Origin: Candidatus Kaiserbacteria bacterium
Lineage (GTDB): Bacteria; Patescibacteria; Paceibacteria; UBA9973; UBA2100
Reading direction: 5' to 3'
DNA length: 13,683 bases
Assembly (NCBI GenBank): GCA_002401495.1
Contig: NVTG01000028.1
Location: 1 to 13,683 of the forward strand
The translations under genes and the position numbers were made by a program. Shown piece by piece: positions 1-6,905 of the stretch. Numbering within the stretch: the first letter of the stretch is position 1; each line of letters begins with the position of its first letter. The notes beneath the pieces are model-generated. The model did not search any database, was not told the DNA's origin, and was given only the letters and a program-made list of their open reading frames with translations.

Positions 1-1687
1 AGTTACCTACGCAGAGGAAATTGTAAAAAAATCTAAAAAGGAAAACGAAGCATCATTAACTGAAACTCTTGTAAATTATGGAGTATCTCACGAGTCACTT
101 TCAGCGGTTGAAATTAGTATTGTTGACCCAAGTGGATTCCGTTACTGGTTTATGGCACTAGCTCCTCTAATGATTCCTATAATAATTATCGTTTTGATAA
201 TTTGGTATCTTTCACGACAAATGAAAGGCGGAGGTGGAATGCAGGCTCTAACTTTTGGTCAGAGCAAGGCACGAATGATTGATCCCAACGACAAATCTCA
301 GAAAGTAATGTTTAAAGATGTTGCCGGTGCAAAAGAAGCTAAAGACGAGTTATCTGAAATTGTAGACTTTTTAAAGAACCCAAAGAAGTTCTTACAAATT
401 GGCGCAAAGATTCCTAAAGGAGTAATGCTAATGGGAAGTCCTGGAACAGGGAAGACACTTTTGGCTCGCGCTGTAGCGGGGGAGGCCAGTGTTCCTTTCT
501 TTACTATCTCAGGATCCGAGTTTGTAGAAATGTTTGTCGGAGTTGGAGCCTCACGTGTGCGTGATTTGTTTAAGATGGCAAAGAAGGTATCTCCTTCTAT
601 TGTATTCATTGACGAGATTGACGCAGTTGGACGTGTTCGTGGTTCAGGAGTAGGTGGTGGAAACGATGAGCGTGAACAGACACTTAACCAAATACTTGTA
701 GAGATGGACGGATTTGAACAAAATGAAAAAGTTATTGTAATGGCGGCCACCAACCGACCTGATGTTTTGGATCCCGCACTACTGCGCCCTGGACGTTTTG
801 ACAGAAGGGTAACAATCGATCTTCCAGATCGAGAGGGAAGGAAAGGAATTTTAGAAATTCATTCAAGAAAGATTCCCCTTGGAGAGGATGTTAAGTTAGA
901 TGTAATTTCAGAAAGAACTCCTGGATTTTCAGGGGCTGATCTTGCAAGCCTTACCAACGAGGCTGCAATTCTAGCCGCACGAGAAGGAAGAAAAGAAGTA
1001 ACTCAATATGACCTGGTTCGTTCAATTGAAAAAGTAATGCTTGGCCCGGAACGAAAGAGTCACGTATTAAACAAAAAGGAAAAAGAAATTACAGCCTATC
1101 ATGAAGCCGGACACGCACTTGTGGCAAGTATTCTTCCGTATTCAGACCCAGTTCACAAGATTTCGATAATATCTCGCGGGAGGGCAGCAGGGTATATGTT
1201 AAAACTTCCTTTTGAGGATAGAAAAATGCAATCAAAGAAAGAATTCCTTGATGATATTGCTGTTTCTCTAGCTGGATACATTACAGAAAAAATGGTATTT
1301 AACGATGTTACAACTGGTCCATCAAACGACCTTCAAGTTTCAACTAATTTGGCCCGTAACATGGTTACTCGTTGGGGAATGTCAGACAAGATAGGAACTA
1401 TTGCACTCGTTGGAAGTAACGGAAAAGCTATGTTTGGTGAAGGAGTTACAGGACGAGAACATTCTGAAAAAGTTTCCGCTGAAATTGATTCAGAGGTTAA
1501 GAGAATAATGGATGAGGCGTATCAAAAGGCAGAGGCTATCCTTACAGAAAAGAGAAGTGTTCTTAATGCAATCGCAAAACGGTTAATTGAAAAAGAAAAT
1601 CTTGAAAGAGAAGAGTTTGAAGAGTTGCTCAAAGAGCACAACATTCCTATTAAAAAGAAGGAAGATATAGAACACGCTGGCATATAG
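1..1687 (+). CDS. ftsH: ATP-dependent zinc metalloprotease FtsH, 5'-truncated
   Basis: Membrane-anchored AAA+ protease that unfolds and degrades misfolded or short-lived membrane and cytosolic proteins. The reading frame is open from base 2, about 50 codons before the first internal ATG (152), so the true start, first membrane helix and part of the extracytoplasmic domain lie outside the window; the ATG at 152 falls inside the second membrane helix and is not the start. Counting from that ATG: helix 2 ends near residue 20, Walker A GSPGTGKT at 95-102, pore segment [11 protein letters not shown] near 124-134, Walker B IVFIDEID at 150-157, second region of homology with RPGRFDRR near 212-219, zinc motif HEAGH at 317-321, and the expected third zinc ligand Asp393 in SNDLQ. 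All catalytic residues are present, so the protease should be active. A segment usually close to GGRAAEE reads AGYITEK, a divergent version that keeps the Glu. The C-terminus is a charged helix. No terminator separates it from the tRNA gene 28 bp downstream. Confidence 0.97.
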   Translation, partial: VTYAEEIVKKSKKENEASLTETLVNYGVSHESLSAVEISIVDPSGFRYWFMALAPLMIPIIIIVLIIWYLSRQMKGGGGMQALTFGQSKARMIDPNDKSQKVMFKDVAGAKEAKDELSEIVDFLKNPKKFLQIGAKIPKGVMLMGSPGTGKTLLARAVAGEASVPFFTISGSEFVEMFVGVGASRVRDLFKMAKKVSPSIVFIDEIDAVGRVRGSGVGGGNDEREQTLNQILVEMDGFEQNEKVIVMAATNRPDVLDPALLRPGRFDRRVTIDLPDREGRKGILEIHSRKIPLGEDVKLDVISERTPGFSGADLASLTNEAAILAAREGRKEVTQYDLVRSIEKVMLGPERKSHVLNKKEKEITAYHEAGHALVASILPYSDPVHKISIISRGRAAGYMLKLPFEDRKMQSKKEFLDDIAVSLAGYITEKMVFNDVTTGPSNDLQVSTNLARNMVTRWGMSDKIGTIALVGSNGKAMFGEGVTGREHSEKVSAEIDSEVKRIMDEAYQKAEAILTEKRSVLNAIAKRLIEKENLEREEFEELLKEHNIPIKKKEDIEHAGI

Positions 1688-1715
1688 CTTTGGGTTCTAG
1701 TAATATTTAGCCATT

Positions 1716-1789
1716 CCACCTTTAGCTCAGTTGGTTAGAGCACCAAGCTTATATCTTGGCGGTCCTAGGTTCAAATCCTAGAAGGTGGA
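1716..1789 (+). tRNA. tRNA-Ile, anticodon UAU
   Basis: A complete 74-nt cloverleaf can be folded by hand. The acceptor stem pairs 1716-1722 with 1782-1788 (7/7), the D stem is GCTC/GAGC (1725-1728, 1738-1741), the anticodon stem is CCAAG/CTTGG (1743-1747, 1755-1759), and the T stem is CTAGG/CCTAG around the loop TTCAAAT (1770-1776). The variable loop has 5 nt and the discriminator is A1789. The anticodon loop CTTATAT places TAT at 1750-1752, which reads AUA (Ile), with A at position 37 as expected when position 36 is U. CCA is not encoded, since CAA follows the discriminator. The first acceptor pair is C-G, unusual for tRNA-Ile, so charging identity is an inference from the anticodon. AUA codons are used freely in neighbouring genes, for example in the FtsH membrane helix. 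Confidence 0.9.
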
Positions 1790-1807
1790 CAAACATGCAG
1801 TGTTTTT

Positions 1808-1830
1808 CTGTAGTATTATATTAACTACAG
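1808..1830. repeat. 7-bp perfect inverted repeat in the leader of the surface-protein operon
   Basis: CTGTAGT (1808-1814) and its exact reverse complement ACTACAG (1824-1830) flank a 9-nt A/T spacer. It lies between the tRNA-Ile gene and the surface-protein start codon, just upstream of a TAAATA box (1832-1837). No T run follows in either direction, so a classical terminator is unlikely; it could be an operator half-site pair, an RNA processing hairpin, or chance in AT-rich DNA. Confidence 0.4.
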
Positions 1831-1844
1831 TTAAATATAAACCT

Positions 1845-3794
1845 ATGTATAAAAAAACATTCCTTACAATTGCTCTAGTTGCAGTTTTTGCAGTCCCATC
1901 TGTATCAAGTGCTTCTTTAATAGATGACCTGCTCGCACAAATTCAAAGTCTTTTAAGGACAGTGTCTTCTTTGCAACAGCAACTTAACAGCGTTCAGAGT
2001 ACTCCTGTAGTTGTTAGTCCCGCGTTTGTAACACCATCTATTTCGACTTGTCCTACATTAGGGCGTGACTTATACATTGGACTTAGAGGAAATGATGTTT
2101 CATCCCTCCAGGCCTTTCTTAAAAGTGAAGGAGCATACACTTATCCTTCAATTACTGGATACTACGGTGGGGTAACTCAAAATGCGGTTGCTTCATGGCA
2201 GAGTGTTCATGGGCCAATATCATATGGGTCACCCTCAACCACAGGCTTTGGCGCAGTTGGTCCTGTAACGCGGTCCATAATAGCCCAGGCGTGTGCGGGT
2301 ACTACGCCAGGCGTTGGTAACCCAATAGTTTGTACCCTAGAGTATGCTCCTGTTTGTGGAAGAATCGGATCAGTTGATAAGACATACAGCAATCTTTGTC
2401 AGTTACGAGGAATAAACGCCACTTTACTACACGAAGGAAAATGTGGAGGAAATGTTATTACCCCAACTCCTACTTCAGGAGCTCCAGCTACATGTAAGGC
2501 ATGGTACGACGGATGTAACACTTGTACGCGTAGTTATGTTGGAGGTCCGTTAGCTTGTACTAAACGAGCCTGTGTTTGGCAGGGAAAAACAAAGTGTGAA
2601 GAGTATTTCTCTAACACAAATTCCTCTCCTGTAATAAGTGGATTCTCAGGACCTACTACACTACGAACAAACCAGACAGGTACATGGACGATTAAAGCGT
2701 CTGATTCATTAGGAGGAAATCTGACTTACAAAATAGATTGGGGAGAGAATACTTATTCTAGTGCGTATGATTCAGTTTTAGGATTTATTCGATCAAATTT
2801 TATTCAGAGCACCACCTTCACTCACTCATATACAAACGCAGGAACTTACACAGTTAAGATAACAGTGAGAAACGGCTCAGGAAGAGAAGCACAAACTTCT
2901 ACAACAGTTAAAGTTGGAACTAGCGTAGTTACAGGAGTGCTTTCAGCAACTCCTGCCTCAGGACGTTCTCCACTTGATGTTACTTTCAGTGCAAATGTAG
3001 GAGGATACACTCCGTATAGACACTATATTGATTTTGGAGATGGAACAGCACAACAAGACATCTCCTGTTATGCCCCGGCGGACTATTGTCAGTCACCTGG
3101 TGTTGTAACACATACATATAACTTTGGAGGAGATTATGTTGCAACACTGTATAAAAGACTTCGCTCGTACTCACTTTCTGCAACTGCAATCTCTACTGCA
3201 AGAATATCAGTAGGTGGAACAGCTTGTATTGCACAGTATGATCCTGTGTGTGGACTACCTGCATATGCCTGTCCATATGGTGCTACTTGTCAGAAACCAC
3301 TAAAGCAAACGTATAGTAATCGCTGTAACTTAGATGCAGTTGGAGCTACCTTTTTGTACACCGGAACTTGTGAGAACCAGTGGATCTCAAATACATTGAA
3401 TATAACTAACCCAGCGGGTTCAATGTACTCTCTTGGGGACGACATACGAGTATGGTGGAATGCAACTGTTGGAGCAACAGACGTAGGGATGTATTTAATT
3501 CTTGAAGATGCAGTAACTGGACAAAAGTTTAAGTCTATAAAAGTTGACTACCAAACAGGAAGAGCGACAATTTCCACAAGTGATTACTGTAACGAATTTT
3601 TCTCAGATGGACTAGATGCTGGTTGTAGTTCTCTAACAACAAATGTAATTAGTAAGGCGCATTTGAAGTACAAGATCCGTGGTGCGCTATATACTCCTAA
3701 AGATGCGTGCTTTGGATTCTGTGCTCCAGGGTCAAAGACTGCTCAAACTCTTGTAGAAGACGCATCAGATGAATTTACAATACGAGGGAACTAA
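1845..3794 (+). CDS. Exported modular protein: PG-binding-like, two Kazal-like, six-Cys and two PKD domains
   Basis: A 649-residue secreted or surface protein. The ATG at 1845 is chosen because it begins a classical signal peptide (MYKK, hydrophobic core to about residue 19, cleavage near SSA-S at 21-24); the in-frame ATG at 1785 overlaps the tRNA 3' end and adds 20 residues before the signal. Order: signal peptide; short coiled-coil-like stretch (25-52); peptidoglycan-binding-like domain (69-150, with the GNDVSSLQAFL helix); Kazal-like domain 1 (163-200, PVCG and TYSNLC); six-cysteine module (217-255); PKD-like domain 1 (about 262-357); PKD-like domain 2 (about 363-457, DFGDG); Kazal-like domain 2 (461-509, PVCG and TYSNRC, with an insertion); a beta-rich C-terminal domain (515-647). 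Kazal folds are disulfide-rich and often inhibit serine proteases, but binding or structural roles are equally possible here. No sortase motif or C-terminal anchor is seen. It is cotranscribed with the next gene (2-bp gap). Function is unknown; adhesion, cell-wall attachment or protease defence are guesses. Confidence 0.85.
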   Translation: MYKKTFLTIALVAVFAVPSVSSASLIDDLLAQIQSLLRTVSSLQQQLNSVQSTPVVVSPAFVTPSISTCPTLGRDLYIGLRGNDVSSLQAFLKSEGAYTYPSITGYYGGVTQNAVASWQSVHGPISYGSPSTTGFGAVGPVTRSIIAQACAGTTPGVGNPIVCTLEYAPVCGRIGSVDKTYSNLCQLRGINATLLHEGKCGGNVITPTPTSGAPATCKAWYDGCNTCTRSYVGGPLACTKRACVWQGKTKCEEYFSNTNSSPVISGFSGPTTLRTNQTGTWTIKASDSLGGNLTYKIDWGENTYSSAYDSVLGFIRSNFIQSTTFTHSYTNAGTYTVKITVRNGSGREAQTSTTVKVGTSVVTGVLSATPASGRSPLDVTFSANVGGYTPYRHYIDFGDGTAQQDISCYAPADYCQSPGVVTHTYNFGGDYVATLYKRLRSYSLSATAISTARISVGGTACIAQYDPVCGLPAYACPYGATCQKPLKQTYSNRCNLDAVGATFLYTGTCENQWISNTLNITNPAGSMYSLGDDIRVWWNATVGATDVGMYLILEDAVTGQKFKSIKVDYQTGRATISTSDYCNEFFSDGLDAGCSSLTTNVISKAHLKYKIRGALYTPKDACFGFCAPGSKTAQTLVEDASDEFTIRGN

Positions 3795-3796
3795 AT

Positions 3797-4396
3797 ATGA
3801 AGTACTTGCTTTTAGCCGTTCTTTTTCTTCCTGGAATAGTTCATGGATTTAGTGTTGAACCCTCAAATGGAACAGTTCCACTTGAAGTGCGTGCAAGAGT
3901 GCTTGTTGGTGGAGATCTTTGTAAAGACGGGCTTACTTATAAAATAGACTGGGGGGATGGGAGTAAGAGCGTAGAGCGTGAGTGTGTTTCTACTAATAAG
4001 CATTACCAACAGGTCACTCATACTTATGCAGAAATGGGGGAGTATTCAGCCTCTCTTATACGAAAACACCCAAATGTAGATTTTAAAGAAGAAAAAGTTT
4101 CCGTAATAGTAAAAGATTTTAGTACAAACATTTCACTTAATTACGTTCCCGGAGTTTGCAGTAGTTGGACTAATGGATGTGGAACCTGTACCAGAGATAC
4201 TATTGGTGGAAAGGCTTCTTGTACTTATAGTTCGTGTAAAGAGTATGGAAAACAACAGTGTTATTCGTATTTTGAAAGTGACGTAGAAGGTTCGTTTAAT
4301 CCAGAAGGGAAAGTGGTCTACAAATCTAATGTTGAGCAGAGTTTAGCTGCCGTTATAGTAGCAATCGAAAGATTCTTTTTGAATTTGTTTAGGTAG
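3797..4396 (+). CDS. Exported PKD-domain protein with a six-Cys module
   Basis: A 199-residue exported protein. Residues 1-18 form a signal peptide (hydrophobic LLLAVLFLPGIV). A PKD-like domain follows (about 19-106, with IDWGDGS and the VTHTYAEMGEY strand), then a six-cysteine module (121-159) and an amphipathic or hydrophobic C-terminal helix (about 179-198, SLAAVIVAIERFFLNLF) that could associate with the membrane. The cysteine module has exactly the same spacing as the one in the upstream protein, so the two are related by module sharing or partial duplication. The gene starts 2 bp after the upstream stop, with GAGGG (3784-3788) 8 bp before the ATG, which points to coupled translation. 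A terminator follows immediately. It may be a smaller partner or a paralogue of the upstream protein; function is unknown. Confidence 0.82.
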   Translation: MKYLLLAVLFLPGIVHGFSVEPSNGTVPLEVRARVLVGGDLCKDGLTYKIDWGDGSKSVERECVSTNKHYQQVTHTYAEMGEYSASLIRKHPNVDFKEEKVSVIVKDFSTNISLNYVPGVCSSWTNGCGTCTRDTIGGKASCTYSSCKEYGKQQCYSYFESDVEGSFNPEGKVVYKSNVEQSLAAVIVAIERFFLNLFR

Positions 4397-4397
4397 T

Positions 4398-4431
4398 CCA
4401 AAGGGCCCGTTTCCGGACCCTTGGTTATTTT
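4398..4431 (+). terminator. Rho-independent terminator of the surface-protein operon
   Basis: Two bases after the stop codon, 4398-4409 and 4413-4424 form a GC-rich hairpin (CCAA, GGG and CC blocks pairing, with one bulge and one mismatch, small T-rich loop) followed by TTATTTT (4425-4431). The U tract is on the + strand side only. It also separates the + strand operon from the convergent 51-codon gene. Confidence 0.8.
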
Positions 4432-4444
4432 GACAAATCCTTTT

Positions 4445-4600
4445 CTATTGGCGCGTTTCTCTTTCGATATCTATAGAAAGCTGCGAGGCGCCTCTTTGGA
4501 TCTTGCCGCTAAAGCGTTTGACCTCCATAAAAATGTAGATAATAATCGCTAGTGCGGTAAATGCTGAAAAAAGGATCGCAAGGTTGAACAAATCAGTCAT
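4445..4600 (-). CDS. Small single-pass membrane protein (51 aa), unknown function
   Basis: Not a recognised family. The 51-residue product begins MTDLFNLAILFS, has one hydrophobic helix (about residues 4-27) and then a basic and polar tail ending IERETRQ, as expected for a bitopic membrane peptide with a cytoplasmic C-terminus. The ATG at 4600 is chosen over an in-frame ATG 25 codons upstream (4675) because GGAGGTG (4606-4612) lies 5 bp before it and the longer start would run back into recG. It begins 28 bp after the recG stop, on the same strand, so it may be read from recG or from its own -10 box at 4621-4626. It is the only gene here with a textbook SD. Function could relate to envelope or stress, but nothing shows this. 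Confidence 0.62.
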   Translation of the reverse strand: MTDLFNLAILFSAFTALAIIIYIFMEVKRFSGKIQRGASQLSIDIERETRQ

Positions 4601-4605
4601 CAGTA

Positions 4606-4612
4606 CACCTCC
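4606..4612 (-). promoter_or_regulatory. Strong Shine-Dalgarno, GGAGGTG
   Basis: Read on the - strand, GGAGGTG ends 5 bp before the ATG at 4600. It decides the start of the 51-codon gene and shows that this genome can use SD initiation, in contrast with most other genes in the window. Confidence 0.75.
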
Positions 4613-4620
4613 AGTTTTCG

Positions 4621-4626
4621 AGTATA
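4621..4626 (-). promoter_or_regulatory. Possible -10 box TATACT for the 51-codon gene
   Basis: TATACT on the - strand lies 20 bp before the ATG. Transcription starting about 7 bp downstream would give a 5' leader of roughly 14 nt, just long enough to include the SD. There is no clear -35. It lies at the end of recG. Confidence 0.45.
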
Positions 4627-4628
4627 CA

Positions 4629-6755
4629 CTATTCCATATGTAAATCCGAGAGTTTTTCTTGGATTCTTTCTGCAATTAGCTCGTGTTTTTCCAGTTGTGG
4701 ATCCTTTTCAATTAGCTTTGTAGCCTCATTTCGCGCAGCTTCAACCATCTTTAAGTTTTGTAGAGCCTCCATTCCCATATCGGAAACTCCCCATTGTTGC
4801 ATTCCTGCTAATTGACCGGCTCCACGAAGCTTTAAGTCTTCTTCTGCTAATGCAAAACCATCTGAGTTCTTTTCTAAGGCTTTTAGTCTATCAAGTGAAG
4901 TTTGAGTTTTAGTATCTGAGAAAAGATAGCAGTATGGTTGGTAGCTTGAGCGCTGAACACGACCCCGTAGCTGGTGAAGTTGTGAAAGTCCAAATCGTTC
5001 AGCACCTTCAATTATAATCATAGTTGCATTAGGTACGTTAACACCAACCTCGACTACGGATGTCGCGATTAATACGTCAATTTCTCCGTTTTCAAACCTC
5101 GCCATAACTTCTTCTTTTTCTTTTGGAGTCATCTTTCCGTGAAGAATATCTACAGCGTAGTCTGAAAATGGACCGTCCTGTAGTCGTTTGGCCTCAGCTT
5201 TAACTGATTTTACTCTCAAAGCTAGTGCCTTATCTGGATCAGGCTCGTCAATGCGCGGGCAAATTACGTATGCTTGTCTTCCGTTAATTAATTCACTACG
5301 TACCGCGGTGTAGACTTCGTCTCTTTGCTTTGGTGGAACAACTTTTGTTTGTATTTCTTTTCTTCCTTTAGGTTTTTCATCCAGAATTGATAGATCTAGG
5401 TCTCCGTAAATGGTTAGTGCAAGAGTTCTTGGTATTGGAGTTGCTGTCATTGATAGTAGATGAGGTGCTGAGCCATCTTTTTGAGCTAGTTTTTTCCTTT
5501 GCCTAGTTCCAAAGCGATGCTGCTCGTCGATTATAACGTAGGCAAGGTTTTCAAATATTACATTCTTTGAAATTAGGGCGTGTGTTCCTACTACTATCGG
5601 TATTTCTCCATTTGCTACCCATTTAGATAATTGTGCTCGGGAGATTTTGGTAGCCTCCTTTGGACTAACTTTTGAAGGGAACTTTCTACAGCCGCTTCCT
5701 GTAATGAGGCCAATTGGAATAGGTGAGTGTTCGAACGCTTCAATTAATCCTGCAAATTGTTGTTTTGCTAATATTTCAGTTGGAACCATGTACGCAACCT
5801 GTGGACGGGCGTATTTTTTGCTTTCAATACTTCCTCTTGCTATTGCATACATAGTGGCGGCCGCTACCGTTGTCTTTCCGGAGCCCACGTCTCCTTCTAA
5901 TAGGCGAGACATTGGATAGTTTCTTTTGAAGTCTTCTAGGATTGTTTGTATTGAGCGGATTTGCGCATCAGTCGGGGTGTATGGAAGTGCTTCGATATAG
6001 CTTTGTGCAGCGTCCTCGTCTGCTGTTACGTGTGGAGCTTTAAGCTGAGTACTCTCGTAGCGGTTCTTTTGGTGGGCTACTTGGATTAGAAAAACTTCTT
6101 CAAAGGAGAAACGTTTTCTTGAAGACGAAGCATCTTTTTTCTTTTGTGGTGTGTGCACCCAAACTAAAGCTGAGGATAGTGCGGGGAGTTTGTATTTTTT
6201 TAGAATGCTTGGTGGAATTATGTCTTCAATCATTTCGTGAACTCCTTCTTCAAGAAGTCGATGAATAGCGTGATACATCCACCTACTTGTTATCCCACGA
6301 CTTTCAGGATACACAGAGAATAACTCGGCCGAACCTTCCATCTCTGGGAGGGATGGCATTGGATGTATTGTTGGGTTTGCAAAGTACATCGCTGACTTTC
6401 CGGTAGGTTTTCCCGTTACTTTCACGTACTTTACGTGTTCAAACATTTTTGCGGCGTAAGGTTGGTTAAACCATTTTATTCCAATACTTCCGGTGGCGTC
6501 AGACAAAGTGGCATCCACCATATATCTCTTTGTTTTCCATGCGAGTTTCTTTTCTAGATTAGATAGCTCTCCGTAAACGGTTACAATTTCGTCTCCATTA
6601 ATGTCTATTATTCTTCTTGCGGCACCTACGTCTTCGTAACGGTTAGGAAAGTGGAACAAAAGGTCCTGTAGAGTACTGATGTTCAGCTTCTCCAAAGCTG
6701 CTTTTTGTTGTTTTACAAGACGGAAGTGGTCGGTCAATTTGTCTGTCGGTTTCAT
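4629..6755 (-). CDS. recG: ATP-dependent DNA helicase RecG
   Basis: Superfamily 2 helicase that remodels stalled replication forks and branch-migrates Holliday junctions. The 708-residue product is near the family's usual size (E. coli about 690). Order: N-terminal helical and OB-fold wedge domain (about 1-205), Walker A EGDVGSGKT (287-295), DEQH box with RFG (410-416), motif III SMTATPIPRTLA (435-446), motif V region SVVEVGVNVP (566-575), motif VI QLRGRVQRS (595-603), and the RecG-type C-terminal segment LRGAGQLAG (643-651). In motif VI the Gly usually found in GRVGR is Gln, while the Gly and both Arg are kept. A stretch around 355-385 is longer than usual. The start at 6755 (MKPTDKL) is chosen because the frame upstream is antisense to tRNA-Ser and the -10 box at 6763-6768 would be excluded by a longer start. 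Convergent with the surface-protein operon; divergent from tRNA-Ser. Confidence 0.95.
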   Translation of the reverse strand: MKPTDKLTDHFRLVKQQKAALEKLNISTLQDLLFHFPNRYEDVGAARRIIDINGDEIVTVYGELSNLEKKLAWKTKRYMVDATLSDATGSIGIKWFNQPYAAKMFEHVKYVKVTGKPTGKSAMYFANPTIHPMPSLPEMEGSAELFSVYPESRGITSRWMYHAIHRLLEEGVHEMIEDIIPPSILKKYKLPALSSALVWVHTPQKKKDASSSRKRFSFEEVFLIQVAHQKNRYESTQLKAPHVTADEDAAQSYIEALPYTPTDAQIRSIQTILEDFKRNYPMSRLLEGDVGSGKTTVAAATMYAIARGSIESKKYARPQVAYMVPTEILAKQQFAGLIEAFEHSPIPIGLITGSGCRKFPSKVSPKEATKISRAQLSKWVANGEIPIVVGTHALISKNVIFENLAYVIIDEQHRFGTRQRKKLAQKDGSAPHLLSMTATPIPRTLALTIYGDLDLSILDEKPKGRKEIQTKVVPPKQRDEVYTAVRSELINGRQAYVICPRIDEPDPDKALALRVKSVKAEAKRLQDGPFSDYAVDILHGKMTPKEKEEVMARFENGEIDVLIATSVVEVGVNVPNATMIIIEGAERFGLSQLHQLRGRVQRSSYQPYCYLFSDTKTQTSLDRLKALEKNSDGFALAEEDLKLRGAGQLAGMQQWGVSDMGMEALQNLKMVEAARNEATKLIEKDPQLEKHELIAERIQEKLSDLHME

Positions 6756-6762
6756 TGGTTGA

Positions 6763-6771
6763 AGTATATCA
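6763..6771 (-). promoter_or_regulatory. Extended -10 promoter of recG (TGA-TATACT)
   Basis: On the - strand TGATATACT ends 7 bp before the recG ATG (6755). TG one base before the hexamer is the extended -10 element, which can replace a -35; none is seen at the expected place. The expected start point coincides with the ATG, giving a leaderless mRNA. No SD is present. Confidence 0.6.
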
Positions 6772-6793
6772 AATATGGTATCGTAGCACTCAC

Positions 6794-6883
6794 GGAGAGA
6801 TGGCTGAGTGGTCGAAAGCGCATCCCTGCTAAGGATGTAGGGGGGTAACCCCCTCGAGGGTTCGAATCCCTCTCTCTCCGCCA
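6794..6883 (+). tRNA. tRNA-Ser, anticodon GCU
   Basis: A class II tRNA of 90 nt including encoded CCA (6881-6883). The acceptor stem GGAGAGA (6794-6800) pairs fully with TCTCTCC (6873-6879) and the discriminator is G6880, as expected for serine. The anticodon stem CATCC/GGATG encloses CTGCTAA, so GCT is at 6828-6830 and reads AGC and AGU. The long variable arm has a 5-bp G/C stem with a TAA loop (6841-6853). T stem GAGGG/CCCTC flanks TTCGAAT. It is divergent from recG and sits 22 bp before the NUDIX start. A weak TTGGTT (6755-6760) and TATCGT (6779-6784) pair could be its promoter, overlapping that of recG. Confidence 0.97.
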
Positions 6884-6890
6884 AATTGTT

Positions 6891-6899
6891 TGGTACTAT
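6891..6899 (+). promoter_or_regulatory. Extended -10 promoter of the NUDIX gene (TGG-TACTAT)
   Basis: TGGTACTAT starts 8 bp after the tRNA-Ser CCA and ends 6 bp before the ATG at 6906. It has the TG extension, no SD follows, and any -35 would lie inside the tRNA gene. The geometry predicts transcription starting at or next to the ATG. Confidence 0.6.
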
Positions 6900-6905
6900 A
6901 TTTAT

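Noticed and set aside
298..753. 151-codon open frame on the - strand
   Set aside because: Antisense of the FtsH AAA domain, rich in Ser, Thr and Pro as expected for a shadow frame, with no start signal or recognisable domain.
1785..1844. Longer start for the large surface protein (ATG at 1785)
   Set aside because: The ATG lies inside the tRNA-Ile acceptor stem, and the added 20 residues would bury the signal peptide that begins at the ATG at 1845.
5647..5919. 90-codon open frame on the + strand
   Set aside because: It lies inside recG on the opposite strand, covering the Walker A region, with no start signal.
6756..6884. 43-codon N-terminal extension of recG beginning MAEREGFEPS
   Set aside because: This frame is the antisense of tRNA-Ser(GCU), a well-known annotation artefact. 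The recG promoter lies inside it, and the start at 6755 gives the usual RecG length.
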